DNA of 64,000 nt from Polyangiaceae bacterium. GTDB taxonomy: Bacteria; Myxococcota_A; Polyangia; Polyangiales; Polyangiaceae. Location: contig JAICUB010000034.1 in NCBI GenBank assembly GCA_025936045.1, positions 1 to 64,000 on the forward strand, in the 5' to 3' direction. Below are positions 10,758 through 20,109 of the stretch, piece after piece. The notes under the pieces are model-generated. The model had not been told where the DNA came from. It worked only from the letters and a program-made list of their open reading frames with translations, and did not search any database. Both the position numbers and the translations under genes were made by a program. Position 1 is the first letter of the stretch; every line of letters begins with the position of its first letter.

Positions 10758-13700
10758 ATGCTTCGTGAACGTGACGGCGAGGACGCGGTGCAGGGGACCG
10801 CCAAGCGCCGATGGCCTCAGCTGCTCCTTCCCATCGCGTTCCTGACGCTCGCCGGCGTGCTCGGGTGCGACAAGCACCACCAATCGCTCGCAGGTATCGG
10901 CGCGGGCAACCTCCCGCCCGGTAAGGTCGGCGATCCGTGCGCCTCGCATCAGACCGGCTGCGCCTGCGATCAGGAGGGGACCACGGTCGAATGCGGCAGC
11001 GTCAAGCAGACGATCGACAACTACGTCATCTGCTCCGAGGGCGTGCGCACGTGCAATAGCGGACAATGGGGTGACTGCGTCGCGGACCACGAGGAGAAGA
11101 AACCGCTCGTCTACCGCGCGCCGATGCAGGGCGGGTACACGGCGCAGGCGCTCGGCTCGTCGATGAGCTGCAACGACCTCTGCGACCCCGGCTGTCAAAA
11201 GTTCGTCGACGACGCGAACGGCGTCAGCGTGGACGTCGACCTCTCGGCTGGGCCCGACGGTATTACCTTGCCCGGAAGCCCGGGCGGCAGCGGCGGCATG
11301 GCCTGCAGCATGATGCAGCTCACGCCGAAGACGAAGACCGTCACGATCTCGGCGATCGCGGCCCTGACCGGCAGCGCCGTCGTGGACGGCACCATCACGG
11401 CGAGCCCTGCCGGCAGCAACAAGGTCGACATCGACGCGACGTGCGCGGGCGGGACGACCACGGAGCCGAGCTGGACCCTCGATTCGTACGACCGCGCGAC
11501 GGTGAGCGCGCACGGAGTCGTCACCGTGTACTCGGGCGTCGCGGGTCCCATCACGGTCACGGGCCAGGGGCCCTCGAATTCGGATACGGCGGTCATCACC
11601 GTCGTCGATCAGATCGGCGACACGCTGCTCGCGGCGGGCTCGACGACCGAGCCCGGCGCCACGCTCTATCCGTACGACAAGACCCTATTCCCGGTTGGGC
11701 TCAAGGCGCCGCTCGTGCAGTGGACCGAGGGCGGCATCACGCCGAGCAAGACGCAGGTCATTCTCTGTTACCCGAAGAGCACGTGCGACGCCTCCCCGTA
11801 CACCGGCAACACGTTCCGCTACGCGGCGACATGGCCGTCGTCGAGTACGAGCACGACGCTGACCGAGCCGAGGGACGGCACGCTCGATAACACCGTTCCC
11901 GCTTGGCAGATCCCACAGCAAATCTGGAGCGCGTTCGATCGCACCGCGGCCGGCAACACCGGGCAGATCATCATTCGGCGCCAGAGCAGCTCCGGCTCCA
12001 CGAAGTACAAGCAGCTCTCGATCGACGTGCAGTTCGCGACGGACGCCCTGCGCGGCACCGTGTATTACACGCAATACCTGCACGCTCTGCACACCTCGGA
12101 CTTCTCGCAGAGCTTCACGTACAGCGGCTCGACCTACACGCCGGGCCAGACCTGCCAGGTCGGCAACAACACACACCCGAGCGGGTCGGCCGGCTCGCAG
12201 ACGCGAGCCATCGATCTTTCGACGTATGCCGCGACCAACACCGATCCTTTCGCCGCGGGCGGCTCCACCGCAGGTTGCCCGGTGTGCCACTCGATCTCCG
12301 CCGACGGCAGCACCGCCATCTCGGGCGGCAGCAACTGGCAGACCTCGGGTGGTGGTAACGGCAAAGGCGTCGACACCATCGGCCTCAACGGTTCGAACGT
12401 CTCGGCGTTCACGGGCGTCTTCGATGCGCCGAACTACAGCGGCGCCTCGAGCGGGGAAGGTTCGGGCACGGGGGAGGACAGCCGCGGGTTCTCGTACGGC
12501 GCCATCACGCCCGACGGCTCGTTGGTGCTCCAAGGGGCGAACTTCTGGGGCAGCACCCTCGGCACCCCCTCCACGAACAACACGCAGAACGGCAACTTCA
12601 CCGGCGTCACGGGCGAGCTCAAGCCGTACTTCTTCGTCGATACCAAGACGCCGAACCCGGGTTTCGGCGTTCAGTTCGCGACGACCGACGCGCTTCCGGC
12701 AAACTACGTCGCTTCGGGCAGCGGCAGCTCGCTCACACTCACGGCGCCCTCCGGCGGCACGTCGCTGACCGTCGATGGCCAGACCATGTCCACGAACTAC
12801 TCCGTGCTCGTGAAGGACGAGACGGGGAGCAACGCCAAATACAACGGCGTCTACACCGTGAGCACCTCGAGCCCGTGGAAGCTCAAGGTCCGCAGCGACG
12901 CCTACAGCACGACTTCGTTCAAGGCGGAGTCCGAGGTGCGTATCACGGACGGCAACCTGAATCGCGGGAACGTCTACTACGTCTCCTCGCCGACGAGCGG
13001 CACGATCACGCCCGGGAGCACGTCGCTCACCTTCTCGCAGCGCGTGTATCCGCCGATGGTGTTCGGCAGCTCCCCCCACAGCACCGACTACGCTACGACT
13101 TCGGCGCTCGGGCCGGGGACCGTCACGCTGTCGAGCAACGTGCTCACGACGAACTCACTCGCCGCGCTCGTCGTCGACGACCACACCATGGCGCTGAACG
13201 AGACGGTGCTGGTGAAGGACCAAGGCTCACCGTCCCAGAACGGCACTTACAAGGTCACCGCGGCGGGTGCGGGCGGTAGCGGCACGCCCACGAGTGCATC
13301 CTACGGCACGACCGGGGCGTTGCCCGCGAATACGCTCTCCGCAGGTGTGCTCACCGGCACCGCGCCGGGACCGCTTCCGGCCATCGACGGCATCACGCCC
13401 GCGAGCGGCGACACGTTGCTCGTCAAGAACGAGGGCAGCGGCGCGAGCAACGGCATCTATACCGTCACCACTGCAGGCGTGAAAGGCACGGGGCCGACCC
13501 TCGGCGCCGTAGTGTGCGCGACGACCGCCGCGCTGCCGGCATACGGTGCGGCCTCGAACGTCCTCACGGCGACGTCAGCCGGAGCTCTTCCTAGCTCGAT
13601 CTTCGACGGTTGCACGCTCGCGAATACCAACCGCGTTCTGGTCAAGAACGAGGGGAGCTCGCAGTACAACGGCGTCTACACCGTCACCGCGGCCGGGGGC

Positions 13701-16700
13701 GGTAACACGAGCGGGATCTCGCACCCCGCGGCCAAGCTCGGAACGATCGCCGCGTTGCCGGCCAACGCCAACACCGGCGGCGTCCTCACCGGGACCGCCT
13801 GGGGACCGCTCCCGAACATCGACGGCCAGGCCGCGGCGACGAACGACCGCGTCCTCGTGATGAACGAGGGTACGCCCGCCAACAACGGCATCTTCGTCGT
13901 GACGAATACGGGCACGGGGACGAACATCGTGCACCCCGCGGTGCGGCTCGGGACCATCGCGTCGTTGCCCGCCTACACGAACACGGTGCTCGTCATCAAC
14001 GCGACGGGCTTCGGTGGGCTCGTGGTCGACGGCACGCCGGTTGCGCTCGGCGATCGCATTCTCGTGAAGAACGAGGTGACACAGGCCAATAACGGTATCT
14101 ACACCGTGACCGCGACTGGGTCCGGTACGGGCAGCACGCATACTGCCGCGCGCCTGGCGACGATCGTGGCTCTGCCGGCGAACACCGGAACCACGGGTGT
14201 GCTCACGGGCACGGCGTACGGAGCGTTTCCGGCGCAGATCGACGGCTTCACGATCGCGCAAAATGACCGCGTGCTCGTGAAGAACGAGGGCAATGGCGCG
14301 AACAACGGCATCTACACGGTGACGAGCACCGGCACGGGTAACTCCACCGTGCACCCGGCCTCCCGCGCCGCGACGATCGGCTCGCTGCCCGCGAATACCA
14401 ATACGGCCGGGGTGCTCACGGCAACGAGCATCGGCCCGCTCGGCAGCATCGACGGCGTCGCGGTGACGGCCGGCGACCGCGTCCTCGTGAAGAACGAGGT
14501 GACCACGGCGAACAACGGCGTCTATACGGTCACGTCAACCGGGCTCTCGGGCACGGTGCATGCGTCCGTGCTCGCGGCGACGACGGCGAGCCTTCCGGCC
14601 TACACCGTTTCGACGAACGTTCTCACCTCGACCACCGCCGGCGCGCTCAGCATCGACGGCGTGACGTTCACGGGCAACGGCAGCGAGCGCGTGCTCGTGA
14701 AGAACGAAGTGACCCAGAAGTACAACGGTATCTACGTGGTCACGAACGCGGGCTCGAACGGCACCGGCGGCACGACGCACGCGGCCGCGAAGGCCGCGAC
14801 GACTGGGGCGCTGCCCGCCAATATCAACACCGGCGGCGTGCTGACCGCGAGCGTGGGTGGACCGTTCCCGCAAATCGACGGCGTCACGCTCGCGTTGAAT
14901 ACCGACCGCGTCCTCGTGCAGGACGAGGCGAACGCGGCCAACAACGGCATCTACACGCTGACGAGCGCCGGCGTCGGTACGAGCGTCTTCCCGGACAATG
15001 GAGCGGTGGACGCGGCGACGACGCAGAGCCTGACCGCTGCGCCGTTTTCCGCCTCGTGGAGCAACTTCTCGCACTCGTTCACGGGCACCACCTCGACCCT
15101 CACGCTCGACGGCGTGGCGCTCGGGATCGGTGATCGGGTGCTCGTGCAAGACGAGACGGGTGGAAACGCGCCGCGCAACGGGGTCTACACGGTGGGAAGC
15201 AGCTCCGGCAGATGGCGCCTCACGCGCGCGAGCGACGCGACGACGCTCTCGCCCGGCGAGCAGGTGTTCGTGACCGGCGGCATCGTCAACGGCGGCAAGA
15301 CCTTTTACATCTCGGCGCCCACGACGGCGATCACCGTCAACTCGACGTCCATTACATTTTCGCCGAGCACGCCCTGGGCGCTCACGCGCGCCACCGACGC
15401 GAATACCTCCGTCAATCTCAAGCCCCTCGACTCCGTGGCGATCACGAGCGGTGGAACGAACGCCGGGGCTACGTTCTTCATCTCGAGCCCGGCCTCGGGC
15501 AACACCATCGTCATCAACACGACGCCGATTGTTTGGAGTCCGCCCTCCAAGTGGGTGCTCACGCGTGCGGGCGACGCCGACGTGAACCCGGACCTCGTAG
15601 GCGGCGATCAGGTGCCGGTCACGGGCGGTAGCGTCAACGCGAACTCGGGCTTTTACATCTCGAGTCCGGCGTCGGGCGCCGCCGTCAACATCAACACCAC
15701 GCCGATCAGCTTCAGCACGGCCCCGAAATGGTCGCTCACGCGCGCGGGCGACACGATCAACGGCGGCGATCAGTTCCCGGTGTCGCAAGGCGGCACGAAC
15801 GGGACCTCGACGTTCTACGTCTCGACGCCCGCGTCGGGTGCCGTCGTGCTCAATACGACGGGGCTCACGTTCCAGCTGAGCTTGCCCTGGACCTTCACGC
15901 GTGTCGCGGACGCCAACAGCTCCGCGAATCTCGCTCCGGGGGATCTCGAGCCGGTGACGAGCGGCGCGACGAACGGCGGCTCCACGTTCTACGTGTCGAG
16001 TCCGGCGTCCGGCACGATCACCGTCAACACCACGCCGATTGTCTGGAGTCAGAGCGCCAAATGGCAGCTCACGCGCGCCGGGGACAGCTTCGCCCCCGGC
16101 GACCAAGTACCGATCAGCGCAGGCACGGTCAATGTGGGCACCACCTACTACGTGTCGACCCCGCCGAGCGGCGCGATCGTGCTCGGTACGAATCCACTCG
16201 GGTTCTCGCTGAGCTCGAAGTGGATCCTCACGCGTGCGGGTGATGCGGACGTAACGGGCGACCTCAACCCCGGGGACATGGTCGCCGTGACGAACGGCTC
16301 GAACGCCGGCAAGACGTTCTACGTGTCGAACCCCGCGAGCGGCACCATCACGCTCGATACGACGGCTATCGGCTTTTCTCAGGCGACCAAGTGGGTGCTC
16401 ACGCGTGCCGCTGACGCGGACCAGGCGTCCGAGCTCGTGCCCGGCTTGCAGGTGCCCGTGACGAGCGGCACCGCGAACGGCGGGAAGATCTATTACGTGT
16501 CGGTGCCCGCCACCGGGACGGTGACGGTGAACACGACGCCGATCACGTTCGCCGTCGAGGTTCCCTGGCAGCTCACGCGCAAGGCGCCGTACACGGCTGC
16601 GGGGGGCGGGCTCGTCCCGGGCCTGCAGGTCACCCTGTCGAACGGCACGACGAACGCGATGAAGACGTACTTCATCTCGAGCCCGTCGAGCGGCACCATC

Positions 16701-18353
16701 ACCGTCGACTCGACGAGTATCACCTTCACGCTCGGACAGGCCTGGCAGCTCACGCGGACCGCCGACGCGGACGCGACCGGGGAGATTACTCCCGGCATGG
16801 AGGTGCAAGTCGCGCACGGCACGATCAACGGCGGCCGCGTGTTTTACGTGGCCTCGCCGACGAACGGCAGCATCGCGATCAATACGACCGGCATCACGTT
16901 CTCGTACGGCCTGCCGTCGATGATGGCGCCCGTGATGTCGCCCGACGGCAAGAAGGTCGCGTACGTGAACGGCGATGCGGACGTTTCCGGCGGGCTCACC
17001 GAGACGGGCTGGCGTCGCGGGCTCTCGATGTTCACCTTCGACCAGACGACGATGACGCTGTCGAGCAAGAAGCGGCTCATCAACAACTGGAACGCGACCA
17101 CGGCCGGCACGGCGGTGAAGTGGCCCTTCTTCGAAGGCGACAGCCGGAGCCTGCTCTACGTCGAGACGAGTCCGAACGAGTACTGTAACTCGGCGGCGAA
17201 CTCCGGCGCGTGTGCCTCGGTCTCGAACGACTCGAACCCTGCGACCGTCACCTGTTCGAGCGGCGGCTCGACGATGATCGATACGAACATCGAGCGCGCT
17301 TGCTATCAGGCCGCGTACGGCAGCATGAGCCCGACGACGCGCGGCTATTGGCCCGGGCGCATCTACTCGATCGACACCAACGCCGCGAACCCCTCGTCGA
17401 CGCGCGCGGAGTTCGCGACGCTCGACAATGCCCAGGACGCGTCCGACGCAGGCAAGGCGTACCAGCCGACCGTCTTACCGTTTACGGCGGGCGGCAAGCG
17501 CTGGGTCATCTTCACGAGCCCGCGCGCGTACGGCAACCAGTTCAACCAGAAGTCGAGCTCCGGCACCCCGACCGACTTCAGCTGCGGCGCGAGCATGCTG
17601 TGGGTCGCGGCGATCGACAACGTCGCCGCCAACGGCACGGACCGCAGCCATCAGGCGTTCTTCATGCCGGGGCAGCAGGTCGCGAAGATCACGGCCTCGA
17701 CACACTACGTGAACGAGCGCGGCTACCTGGTGCCGTCGCCGTGCAAATCGAATGGCGCGTCCTGCTCCGTGGATGAAGAGTGCTGCGGCGCGAAAGCGAG
17801 CCCGGCCACGGCTGCCTGCCGCGTGCCGAGTGGGTGGGATCCCTCCACGGGCGCGCCCGCGAAGACGTGCGAGGCGCTCTCCGGAACGTGCAGCACCACG
17901 GGCCAGAACTGCAGCGTCGATGCCGATTGCTGCGGCGGTGCCTCGTGCGTGAACTTCAGCTGCGGCGCAGCCGGCATGCAGTACGTCGCGGCCACGTTCG
18001 CTCGTGAGTACGTGGCGAGCTGCCCGACCGGGCAGCTACCCTCGTGGACGCTCTACAGTTATCACCTGTCGACGCCTCTCGACAGCCAGCTCGTCTTTAC
18101 CGCGCAGGCGAGCGACGACCTCGGCATGCTCGACGCCGCGACCGTCGTAGCGCTCGGGTCCTCGACCGGTGACACGGCGAGTCCCGCGGCTGCGGAGTCG
18201 ATCGACGTCGGCGCGAAGCTCGACGCCGCGAAGATTTCGAGGAACCTCGCGAACCTCCGCATCCTCGTGAAGCTCGTGCCCTCGACGGACGGGTTCAGCG
18301 CGCCGGTCCTCAAGGACTGGACGATGAACTACACGTGCGTGGATTCGCTCTGA
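10758..18353 (+). CDS. Giant lipoprotein (2,531 aa) with two arrays of phage tail-fibre-like repeats inside a CxxCH/propeller-type protein
   Basis: An N-terminal signal ends in a lipobox (LTLAGVLGC, Cys37 from the first ATG). A GTG at 10788 preceded by GAGGA is an alternative start giving a shorter signal. Residues 38-640 include Cys-rich segments, a beta-rich region, and a CPVCH motif (residues 507-511) followed by SISADGSTA, as seen in myxobacterial TolB-like proteins with a haem-type CxxCH. Residues about 641-2051 are two consecutive repeat arrays. After them the propeller text resumes (APVMSPDGKKVAYVNGD). Two Cys-knot-like units (CSVDEECCG, CSVDADCCGG) and a beta-rich end follow. It is presumably on the outer surface; adhesion or ligand binding is inference. 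Codon use matches the neighbours, so the arrays are not obviously recent imports. Confidence 0.85.
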   Translation: MLRERDGEDAVQGTAKRRWPQLLLPIAFLTLAGVLGCDKHHQSLAGIGAGNLPPGKVGDPCASHQTGCACDQEGTTVECGSVKQTIDNYVICSEGVRTCNSGQWGDCVADHEEKKPLVYRAPMQGGYTAQALGSSMSCNDLCDPGCQKFVDDANGVSVDVDLSAGPDGITLPGSPGGSGGMACSMMQLTPKTKTVTISAIAALTGSAVVDGTITASPAGSNKVDIDATCAGGTTTEPSWTLDSYDRATVSAHGVVTVYSGVAGPITVTGQGPSNSDTAVITVVDQIGDTLLAAGSTTEPGATLYPYDKTLFPVGLKAPLVQWTEGGITPSKTQVILCYPKSTCDASPYTGNTFRYAATWPSSSTSTTLTEPRDGTLDNTVPAWQIPQQIWSAFDRTAAGNTGQIIIRRQSSSGSTKYKQLSIDVQFATDALRGTVYYTQYLHALHTSDFSQSFTYSGSTYTPGQTCQVGNNTHPSGSAGSQTRAIDLSTYAATNTDPFAAGGSTAGCPVCHSISADGSTAISGGSNWQTSGGGNGKGVDTIGLNGSNVSAFTGVFDAPNYSGASSGEGSGTGEDSRGFSYGAITPDGSLVLQGANFWGSTLGTPSTNNTQNGNFTGVTGELKPYFFVDTKTPNPGFGVQFATTDALPANYVASGSGSSLTLTAPSGGTSLTVDGQTMSTNYSVLVKDETGSNAKYNGVYTVSTSSPWKLKVRSDAYSTTSFKAESEVRITDGNLNRGNVYYVSSPTSGTITPGSTSLTFSQRVYPPMVFGSSPHSTDYATTSALGPGTVTLSSNVLTTNSLAALVVDDHTMALNETVLVKDQGSPSQNGTYKVTAAGAGGSGTPTSASYGTTGALPANTLSAGVLTGTAPGPLPAIDGITPASGDTLLVKNEGSGASNGIYTVTTAGVKGTGPTLGAVVCATTAALPAYGAASNVLTATSAGALPSSIFDGCTLANTNRVLVKNEGSSQYNGVYTVTAAGGGNTSGISHPAAKLGTIAALPANANTGGVLTGTAWGPLPNIDGQAAATNDRVLVMNEGTPANNGIFVVTNTGTGTNIVHPAVRLGTIASLPAYTNTVLVINATGFGGLVVDGTPVALGDRILVKNEVTQANNGIYTVTATGSGTGSTHTAARLATIVALPANTGTTGVLTGTAYGAFPAQIDGFTIAQNDRVLVKNEGNGANNGIYTVTSTGTGNSTVHPASRAATIGSLPANTNTAGVLTATSIGPLGSIDGVAVTAGDRVLVKNEVTTANNGVYTVTSTGLSGTVHASVLAATTASLPAYTVSTNVLTSTTAGALSIDGVTFTGNGSERVLVKNEVTQKYNGIYVVTNAGSNGTGGTTHAAAKAATTGALPANINTGGVLTASVGGPFPQIDGVTLALNTDRVLVQDEANAANNGIYTLTSAGVGTSVFPDNGAVDAATTQSLTAAPFSASWSNFSHSFTGTTSTLTLDGVALGIGDRVLVQDETGGNAPRNGVYTVGSSSGRWRLTRASDATTLSPGEQVFVTGGIVNGGKTFYISAPTTAITVNSTSITFSPSTPWALTRATDANTSVNLKPLDSVAITSGGTNAGATFFISSPASGNTIVINTTPIVWSPPSKWVLTRAGDADVNPDLVGGDQVPVTGGSVNANSGFYISSPASGAAVNINTTPISFSTAPKWSLTRAGDTINGGDQFPVSQGGTNGTSTFYVSTPASGAVVLNTTGLTFQLSLPWTFTRVADANSSANLAPGDLEPVTSGATNGGSTFYVSSPASGTITVNTTPIVWSQSAKWQLTRAGDSFAPGDQVPISAGTVNVGTTYYVSTPPSGAIVLGTNPLGFSLSSKWILTRAGDADVTGDLNPGDMVAVTNGSNAGKTFYVSNPASGTITLDTTAIGFSQATKWVLTRAADADQASELVPGLQVPVTSGTANGGKIYYVSVPATGTVTVNTTPITFAVEVPWQLTRKAPYTAAGGGLVPGLQVTLSNGTTNAMKTYFISSPSSGTITVDSTSITFTLGQAWQLTRTADADATGEITPGMEVQVAHGTINGGRVFYVASPTNGSIAINTTGITFSYGLPSMMAPVMSPDGKKVAYVNGDADVSGGLTETGWRRGLSMFTFDQTTMTLSSKKRLINNWNATTAGTAVKWPFFEGDSRSLLYVETSPNEYCNSAANSGACASVSNDSNPATVTCSSGGSTMIDTNIERACYQAAYGSMSPTTRGYWPGRIYSIDTNAANPSSTRAEFATLDNAQDASDAGKAYQPTVLPFTAGGKRWVIFTSPRAYGNQFNQKSSSGTPTDFSCGASMLWVAAIDNVAANGTDRSHQAFFMPGQQVAKITASTHYVNERGYLVPSPCKSNGASCSVDEECCGAKASPATAACRVPSGWDPSTGAPAKTCEALSGTCSTTGQNCSVDADCCGGASCVNFSCGAAGMQYVAATFAREYVASCPTGQLPSWTLYSYHLSTPLDSQLVFTAQASDDLGMLDAATVVALGSSTGDTASPAAAESIDVGAKLDAAKISRNLANLRILVKLVPSTDGFSAPVLKDWTMNYTCVDSL
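12678..15212 (+). repeat. N-type protein repeat array (about 11 copies)
   Basis: About eleven diverged copies, mostly 65-85 residues each, sit in residues 641-1485 of the giant lipoprotein. A typical copy reads ATT.ALPA near its start, then a Val-Leu-Thr strand, IDG, a turn, GDRVLVKNE, and NNGIYTVT, ending in a Gly/Thr-rich spacer. The IDG / DRVLVKN / NNGIYTV succession is the first half of a module I know from phage tail fibres. Copies differ at most silent sites, so the array is old rather than a fresh slippage product. Confidence 0.85.
15213..16910 (+). repeat. C-type protein repeat array (about 10 copies)
   Basis: About ten copies of 52-60 residues follow the N-type array. A typical copy runs W.LTRA.DAD, then PGDQVPVT.G, NGG.TFYVSSP, ASGTITVNTTPI, and ends with a Ser/Pro-Lys step before the next Trp. 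This is the second half of the phage tail-fibre module (the W-T-RATDAD strand with the G-x-x-V-x-V and TFYVS strands). Only the first N-type unit and the last one, at the junction, are joined to a C-type unit as in phage. Confidence 0.85.
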
Positions 18354-18390
18354 GCGCGCGGTCCGACTGCGGGCGACGCGGCGCGCTCAG
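18350..18390. terminator. Perfect 10-bp inverted repeat spanning both convergent stop codons
   Basis: CTGAGCGCGC (18350-18359) and GCGCGCTCAG (18381-18390) pair perfectly across a 21-base loop. The left arm contains the stop of the giant lipoprotein gene and the right arm contains the stop of the beta-helix lipoprotein gene on the other strand. There is no T-run, so it may act as a bidirectional mRNA 3' end stabiliser or a Rho-assisted terminator. Confidence 0.55.
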
Positions 18391-20093
18391 TTGCTCTCGG
18401 CGAGACGGATGGTGGCACCGGCGGCGTCGCTGTAGTTCTGCCCGTTGCCGCTCGTGACTTCGAGCACGCCGGGCGAGCTCGGTGCCACGTATCGGCCGGC
18501 GCCGTCGGCGTTTTGGACGCCGGGCGTCCAGCTGTTCCCGACCGCCGAGACCACCGTGATCGCAGCATTTTGCACGTCGAGAGCGGTGGTCGTGGCGGTG
18601 AGTACGTTGTTGCCGGGATCTGCGAGCGTTCCGAAGTCCCACGTCGAGGCGCCGTCGCCGTCGAGCTCGAAGCCGGAGGTCACCGCGTCGCCGAGCCCCG
18701 TACCGCGCACCTTGAGCATGAAGGTGCGCGGCGTGCCGCCGCCGAGGCGCACTGCGCGGGCGACGTCGTGGAAATGCGAGGCGGTGATGGTGACGCTGCT
18801 CGAAGAGCCCACGGTGAGGTCGAGCGCGCTCTCGGTCATGCCGAAAATCTCGGCGCCGTCGAGCGTGAGCGTTTTCGGCGCAGGACCGACGAGTGCTCCC
18901 TTGCAGCCGTGCAAGACGGCGTCCGTGAGCACGAGCGTGCTCGCCGCGCCTTCGGTCGTGTCGATGCAGGCGTCGGGGCTCGTCACCGCGTCGCCGAGCG
19001 AGAGGGAAGTGCTCGTCACGGTGAGCGAGGAGCTGCCTGAAAGCTCGACGAGGTGGCTCGCCTGCGTGACGACCGACGAGGTGGCGAGCGTCGTCCTCGA
19101 GTCGTCGCGCAGCACCAAGAGCGGCAGACTGCCGTCCTCGGCCTCCAGGTTCGAAAGCTCGAGCGCCGCCGAGTCTTCGGCGGTGAACGCCGCGGTCTCG
19201 GCGTCGCCCTCGAAGTGTAGAAGCTCCCCGTCCATCGACAGCTTGCCTTGGCCGTAGACGTGGGCGAGGGCGGGGCAATCGCCGAGATCGTGCGAGCTGT
19301 CGTCCGTGACGGTGACCAAAGTATCGCCCCCGATTTCGAGCACGCTGTTGCCGGAATCGCTCGGACAATCGGAGAACGTCGTGCGCGTGATGTCGACGCT
19401 CGCGTCGTTCGCCGCGACGGCGACGACCGTCTCGAAGCCGTCGAACCGAAGCCCGTCGATCTGCGAGTCGCCCGCGAGCTCGAGCAACGTGCCGCCCTCG
19501 CCCACGAGGGCGGCAAAACGCGGGTTGTCGGCGGCGAGGTCGACGCCGTGAGGAATCATCACCGGATCGGCGTCCTTCGGAATGTCGTAGTTCCCGTCCA
19601 GGAAAACGATCGTGTCTCCGGCCTTCGCGACGCTCGCCGCGCCCGCGAGCGTCAGGAACGGCAGCTCGCGCGTGCCCGGCGCGCCGTCGTCGCCGCCCGG
19701 CCCCACGAACAGGTGTCCTGTTGCGTCGCCGGGCCCGGGTGCACCCGCGCTGCCCGCCGTTCCGCCCGAACCCATGTCGCCCGAGTAAGGGACACCCCCG
19801 CCGCCCGCTTCGGAGCCGCCTGCGTCGCCGTGGCCTCCGCCGCTTCCCCCGTTGTGGAGCGTTCCGGCAGTCGAGCCGCCGTTGTCGCCGCCTTCGCCGC
19901 TCTGGCCCGCGTCACCAGCGTTGGTGCCACCGCGGCCACCGCCGCCCCCGCGTCCGGCGCCGCTGCCGCGCGTGCCGCCCGAACCGGTCAGGCTCGAGGG
20001 AGTGGGTGGGGCGCCTTCCGGGTGGTGACTGCACGCCGAGGCAATGGCCGCGCCCACTCCGAGCGCGAGTCCGAGTCGAAGATGCAGCTGCAT
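18387..20093 (-). CDS. Lipoprotein with Gly-rich linker and parallel beta-helix (DUF1565-like) domain
   Basis: The 568-aa protein starts with a lipoprotein signal (GAAIASAC, Cys about 21), followed by about 100 residues almost wholly Gly, Ser and Ala. From about residue 128 the text FVGPGGDDGAPGTRELPF is the opening of DUF1565-type right-handed beta-helix proteins, followed by a PGDTI-like turn and many short strands rich in Asp, Thr and Ser with regular turns, as expected for a solenoid. It is likely exposed on the cell surface on a flexible stalk. A polysaccharide-binding or lyase role is possible from the fold, but no catalytic residues can be named. It is the last gene of a run of four minus-strand genes that begins at 22790. 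Confidence 0.8.
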   Translation of the reverse strand: MQLHLRLGLALGVGAAIASACSHHPEGAPPTPSSLTGSGGTRGSGAGRGGGGGRGGTNAGDAGQSGEGGDNGGSTAGTLHNGGSGGGHGDAGGSEAGGGGVPYSGDMGSGGTAGSAGAPGPGDATGHLFVGPGGDDGAPGTRELPFLTLAGAASVAKAGDTIVFLDGNYDIPKDADPVMIPHGVDLAADNPRFAALVGEGGTLLELAGDSQIDGLRFDGFETVVAVAANDASVDITRTTFSDCPSDSGNSVLEIGGDTLVTVTDDSSHDLGDCPALAHVYGQGKLSMDGELLHFEGDAETAAFTAEDSAALELSNLEAEDGSLPLLVLRDDSRTTLATSSVVTQASHLVELSGSSSLTVTSTSLSLGDAVTSPDACIDTTEGAASTLVLTDAVLHGCKGALVGPAPKTLTLDGAEIFGMTESALDLTVGSSSSVTITASHFHDVARAVRLGGGTPRTFMLKVRGTGLGDAVTSGFELDGDGASTWDFGTLADPGNNVLTATTTALDVQNAAITVVSAVGNSWTPGVQNADGAGRYVAPSSPGVLEVTSGNGQNYSDAAGATIRLAESN

Positions 20094-20109
20094 CGGCCCT
20101 CTTTTCCGC

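Noticed and set aside
14535..16817. Open frame of 760 codons opposite the repeat arrays
   Set aside because: It arises from the repeats of the giant lipoprotein read backwards; Arg-rich without a start signal or domain.
12678..16910. CRISPR or DNA-level tandem array
   Set aside because: The periodicity is at protein level within one frame, units vary in length and DNA identity is low, with no spacer/repeat structure.
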